From Sphingobacterium chuzhouense (lineage in GTDB: Bacteria > Bacteroidota > Bacteroidia > Sphingobacteriales > Sphingobacteriaceae): DNA of 64,000 bases. The notes below the pieces were generated by a model, which worked only from the letters and a program-made list of their open reading frames with translations, had not been told where the DNA came from and ran no database searches. Location of the stretch: assembly GCF_014692525.1 (NCBI RefSeq), contig NZ_JACNYL010000001.1, positions 558,001-622,000 of the forward strand. Direction: 5' to 3'. Below are positions 61,236-64,000 of the stretch, one piece after another (positions within the stretch are counted from its first letter, which is position 1; the number at the start of each line of letters is the position of its first letter). The position numbers and the translations under genes were made by a program.

Positions 61236-64000
61236 TTAAAAACTTGTCGATAAACCGAATGTAAAGCGCATGGTTGGTGGGGTACGTGAGTTATCGCGTG
61301 CCAGTCCAAAAATGCCTTTTTCCATATTGACTTCCGGATCCTGCCCTAAATAGCGTGTCCAGGTATAGAAATTCTCGCCTGTTACGTATAGGCGCAGATT
61401 ACTCATTCCTATACGATCAATCAGGCTCCCCCGGTTAAAGGTATAGCTGATGGTAGCCGAACGGAAACGCAGAAATGAGGCGTCCTCTACATAACGGTCG
61501 GAGCCCAACCAGTTATAGCCCATGCCCATCAGCGCACGTGGCATGTCCGTGACATCGCCTTCTTTCCGCCAACGGCGCAATACAGCTGTCGATTGATTGC
61601 TGTAGTTGGTCATGTTGGTCGTATACATTAACGCATCGTTGATCGCTTCATACCCTAAACGGAAGTTAAAAAACAGGTTAATTCGTAAACTATTTTTGAT
61701 CGTAATCGATGGACCGAATCCACCGGTAAATTTCGGATTGGAATTACCGAGGTATACAATATCCCGCTCGTCAATACTTCCATCATTATTGATGTCCGCG
61801 TATTTCGCATCACCCGGTTGGAACACATAATCGGTATAGGGGTAGTTAAACCGCATATACACGGGTTCGCCATCCGGCCCATATATCGATTGGCCGTTAA
61901 CATCCTTCGCAATCGTTTCTTCCAAGGTAGAATACACCCCTTCGTAGCGGTAACCAAAGAAAGAGCCGATCGGATTGTTAATCTGCAAAAACCGTTTATA
62001 GTCGCCGTTCACCGTTCCTGTTCCGGCCTCGTTCACAAAAAATTCCGGCACTTCCCGAACTACGTTGAGATTCCGCGCAATATTAAAAGCGAAATCGACC
62101 ATCAAATCTTTGGTACGATAAGGCGTCGCGTTCAAATTCAGTTCCCAGCCCTGATTGTCCATCACACCGTAGTTTAACCAGATGCTTTCAAATCCGGAGG
62201 TGTTAGATACGCCAAGATTTTCGAACAGCATGTCGGTGGTACGGTTGCGGTAGAATTCCATATCCAAGCGGAAACGGTGTTTCCACATTTCCAGGTTCAG
62301 CCCCACATTGGCTCCTTTCACCCGTTCAAACTTGAGGTTTCTATAGGCCATATTTCCCGGAGCCGTACCCGCTTCATCCAGATAGGTCTGATCGTAACTG
62401 ACGATATTGCTATAAAAGAGGTAATCGTAACGGGGTGCTTTTCCGGAATGCCCATAACTCGCTCGGAAACTCAGCTCATCGATAAAGGGTAGGTTCTCCA
62501 TAAAGCGTTCGCCCGAAACACGCCACCGTGTAGAAATCGACGGAAAATAGCCATAACGGTAGTTGGCTCCGAATTTGGAGTTTCCATCCCCACGCACACC
62601 CACATTGACAATATAGCGGTCTAAGAATTTGTATTGCGTACTGAAGACGGCTCCAATGGATCGAGATTGACCTTCTCCCCCTCTCAACGATAATTCGTTA
62701 TTTTGTGTCCGACCCGGATTTGACGGATCGGTTAGCAAGATTGAAGCTGTATTCGAAATCATCGACTCATAACTCAGTCCACGGAAATCGTCCGTTTGCC
62801 AAGAGAACAACATCTGGAGATCGTGCTTCATCTTATCGCCCAGGTTTGGTGTATAAATCAAATTGCTTTTCGTCTGTATCCGAAAATCGTCGCGATCAGA
62901 TTCCCCCGCCCGATTCACCACCGTTTCTGTATAAGGTCTACCTGTAGCTAGCTGCGGAAGGAAATTATTTACGCGTGTATTATTCATGTCGAACATCACG
63001 CTAAAATCAGAAAACAATATTCCTCGAATTAATTCATAACGCAAATTAAACGTTGGGGTGATCCGTTCACCCATGTGTTTGTTATAGGCGTATTCGGCCA
63101 TCGCCGCGGGGTTATAGGTGCTCGGATAAGCACCTTGGATATTCCGGTCCGGCGAAAAGTAAACCGGCATGATATTCCCGTAAGGATCATATTCCCACAA
63201 ACTCATGTTCGGCATTTTAATATAGGCAGCACCGCGGATATTATCCTGATCATCTTTGGAATTGACGTAATTCCGGTCGGTTACCGTATGGGTATAGGAA
63301 ATATCTGTACGGAATTTAATACGTTCAGAGATATCATAATCAAGGTTTAGCCGTGCGGAAATACGATTTAAGCCGGAACCAACCGTGACTCCACGTTGGC
63401 CTAAGTAAGCGACAGAAGAATAATAGCGAGCCTTCTCTCCACCACCTTGTATCGAAAAAGTATGGTCATTGGACAGACCCTTCTGGTTGATCGCCGCAAT
63501 CCAATCGGTATTCTGACTGTAATTATTATAATAGTATACGTCACCCGGATCGTATTGAAACTCTTTATTAGTCAGCGTATTCAACGGTAAACCGGTACGA
63601 TTCATGTACATTTCCGGGATGAGCGATGAGTATTGGTCACCACTCAATAATGGAATAGCACCGGGTACGGTTGACATCGTACCTCGGAAAGAATAACCAA
63701 TTCGCGGTTTTGACATCGTTCCACGTTTCGTGGTGATGAGTAACACCCCATTGGATCCCCGGGATCCCCACATAGCGGTCGCAGCGGCATCCTTTAACAC
63801 CGAAATGGTCTCTATGTCTGCCGGAGCGACATTCAGTAACTGGGCGTAAGCGTCTTCATCGGCTGCCCCGAAGTTAAAATCACCAGGCACCTCGGTCTCG
63901 TAAGGCATTCCGTCGACCACGATCAGCGGTTCCGCGCTGCCACTTAGTGACGACGTACCCCGTATACGAATAGACATCCCCGATCCGGGATCACCTGAGT
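61236..64000 (-). CDS. SusC/RagA-type TonB-dependent transporter, 5' end outside window
   Basis: The frame is open to the last base of the window; the visible part is about 921 residues. It begins within the plug (SGDPGSGMSIRIRGTSSLSG, EPLIVVDGMPYETEVPGD, VLKDAAATAMWGSRGSNGVL) and runs through the barrel to FTFGLSTSF. The signal peptide, regulatory domain and any STN domain lie upstream and cannot be judged. The internal ATG at 63977 is not a real start, because plug sequence continues upstream of it. It is the first visible gene of the pectin-type operon, followed by SusD after 17 bp. Confidence 0.95.
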   Translation of the reverse strand, partial: SGDPGSGMSIRIRGTSSLSGSAEPLIVVDGMPYETEVPGDFNFGAADEDAYAQLLNVAPADIETISVLKDAAATAMWGSRGSNGVLLITTKRGTMSKPRIGYSFRGTMSTVPGAIPLLSGDQYSSLIPEMYMNRTGLPLNTLTNKEFQYDPGDVYYYNNYSQNTDWIAAINQKGLSNDHTFSIQGGGEKARYYSSVAYLGQRGVTVGSGLNRISARLNLDYDISERIKFRTDISYTHTVTDRNYVNSKDDQDNIRGAAYIKMPNMSLWEYDPYGNIMPVYFSPDRNIQGAYPSTYNPAAMAEYAYNKHMGERITPTFNLRYELIRGILFSDFSVMFDMNNTRVNNFLPQLATGRPYTETVVNRAGESDRDDFRIQTKSNLIYTPNLGDKMKHDLQMLFSWQTDDFRGLSYESMISNTASILLTDPSNPGRTQNNELSLRGGEGQSRSIGAVFSTQYKFLDRYIVNVGVRGDGNSKFGANYRYGYFPSISTRWRVSGERFMENLPFIDELSFRASYGHSGKAPRYDYLFYSNIVSYDQTYLDEAGTAPGNMAYRNLKFERVKGANVGLNLEMWKHRFRLDMEFYRNRTTDMLFENLGVSNTSGFESIWLNYGVMDNQGWELNLNATPYRTKDLMVDFAFNIARNLNVVREVPEFFVNEAGTGTVNGDYKRFLQINNPIGSFFGYRYEGVYSTLEETIAKDVNGQSIYGPDGEPVYMRFNYPYTDYVFQPGDAKYADINNDGSIDERDIVYLGNSNPKFTGGFGPSITIKNSLRINLFFNFRLGYEAINDALMYTTNMTNYSNQSTAVLRRWRKEGDVTDMPRALMGMGYNWLGSDRYVEDASFLRFRSATISYTFNRGSLIDRIGMSNLRLYVTGENFYTWTRYLGQDPEVNMEKGIFGLARDNSRTPPTMRFTFGLSTSF

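Noticed and set aside
63977..63977. True start of the last SusC at the ATG complementary to 63975-63977
   Set aside because: Plug-domain sequence (SGDPGSG) continues in frame upstream to the window end, so the gene is truncated by the window.
53370..64000. Tandem duplication of one SusC/SusD pair
   Set aside because: The two SusC and two SusD proteins differ strongly in sequence and length, so they are not recent duplicates.

Overview
The window comes from a Bacteroidota chromosome, most likely a Sphingobacteriaceae-type soil or plant-associated glycan degrader (Sphingobacterium, Pedobacter, Parapedobacter or Olivibacter relatives). The grounds are five SusC/SusD-type outer-membrane pairs, many lipoproteins, an ECF sigma/FecR pair, AAA_14/DUF4143 debris, and several TAnnTTTG-type -7 promoter elements. 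Species cannot be named from the sequence alone. Base composition is moderate, judged by eye; the MFS-nagB-GH109 stretch (about 16.06-19.63 kb) looks more GC-rich than its neighbours.

Region 1 (1-16 kb) is mostly housekeeping. It holds a truncated DUF2723 (GT117-type) membrane protein, metF, rimM and rpsP, with a repeat-like intergenic element between rimM and rpsP. A YD-like lipoprotein follows, then a divergent AddA/AddB-type recombination helicase-nuclease pair with overlapping genes. A GT51 peptidoglycan transglycosylase with a long AsmA-like N-terminal part abuts addB head-on with no gap. A LacI-family regulator closes the region.

Region 2 (16-26.4 kb, minus strand) reads as one polysaccharide-utilisation operon: SusC, SusD-like, alpha/beta-hydrolase esterase, GH109 (alpha-N-acetylgalactosaminidase type), glucosamine-6-phosphate deaminase, and an MFS sugar transporter. 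It looks built to import and use amino-sugar-containing glycans.

Region 3 (26.5-36.3 kb, minus strand) is a second, beta-glucan-type locus: SusC, SusD, a glycan-binding-type lipoprotein and GH16. A membrane-spanning one-component regulator (beta-propeller, Y_Y_Y, LuxR-type HTH) sits directly upstream. Paired TTGTAG direct repeats lie in front of the SusC promoter, and a related pair lies upstream of the region 2 SusC.

Region 4 (36.4-39.8 kb) holds an Mrp-type ATPase, glucokinase, and an unusual ~0.8-kb array of degenerate 21-bp units. The array keeps one reading phase and in-phase GTAC tetranucleotides across two in-frame stop codons. A remnant of an AAA_14/DUF4143 ATPase follows it. This array is the least explained part of the window.

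Region 5 (39.8-49.3 kb, minus strand) is an ECF sigma/FecR-controlled SusC (with STN domain)/SusD locus that ends in a zinc-metallohydrolase lipoprotein and a DUF4302 lipoprotein. Region 6 (49.4-64 kb, minus strand) is a compact pectin/rhamnogalacturonan-type operon: SusC (cut by the window end), SusD, two fasciclin-domain lipoproteins, a second SusC/SusD pair, a PL9-type lyase and a small lipoprotein. Its second SusC has no recognisable canonical EVVVxGYG segment.
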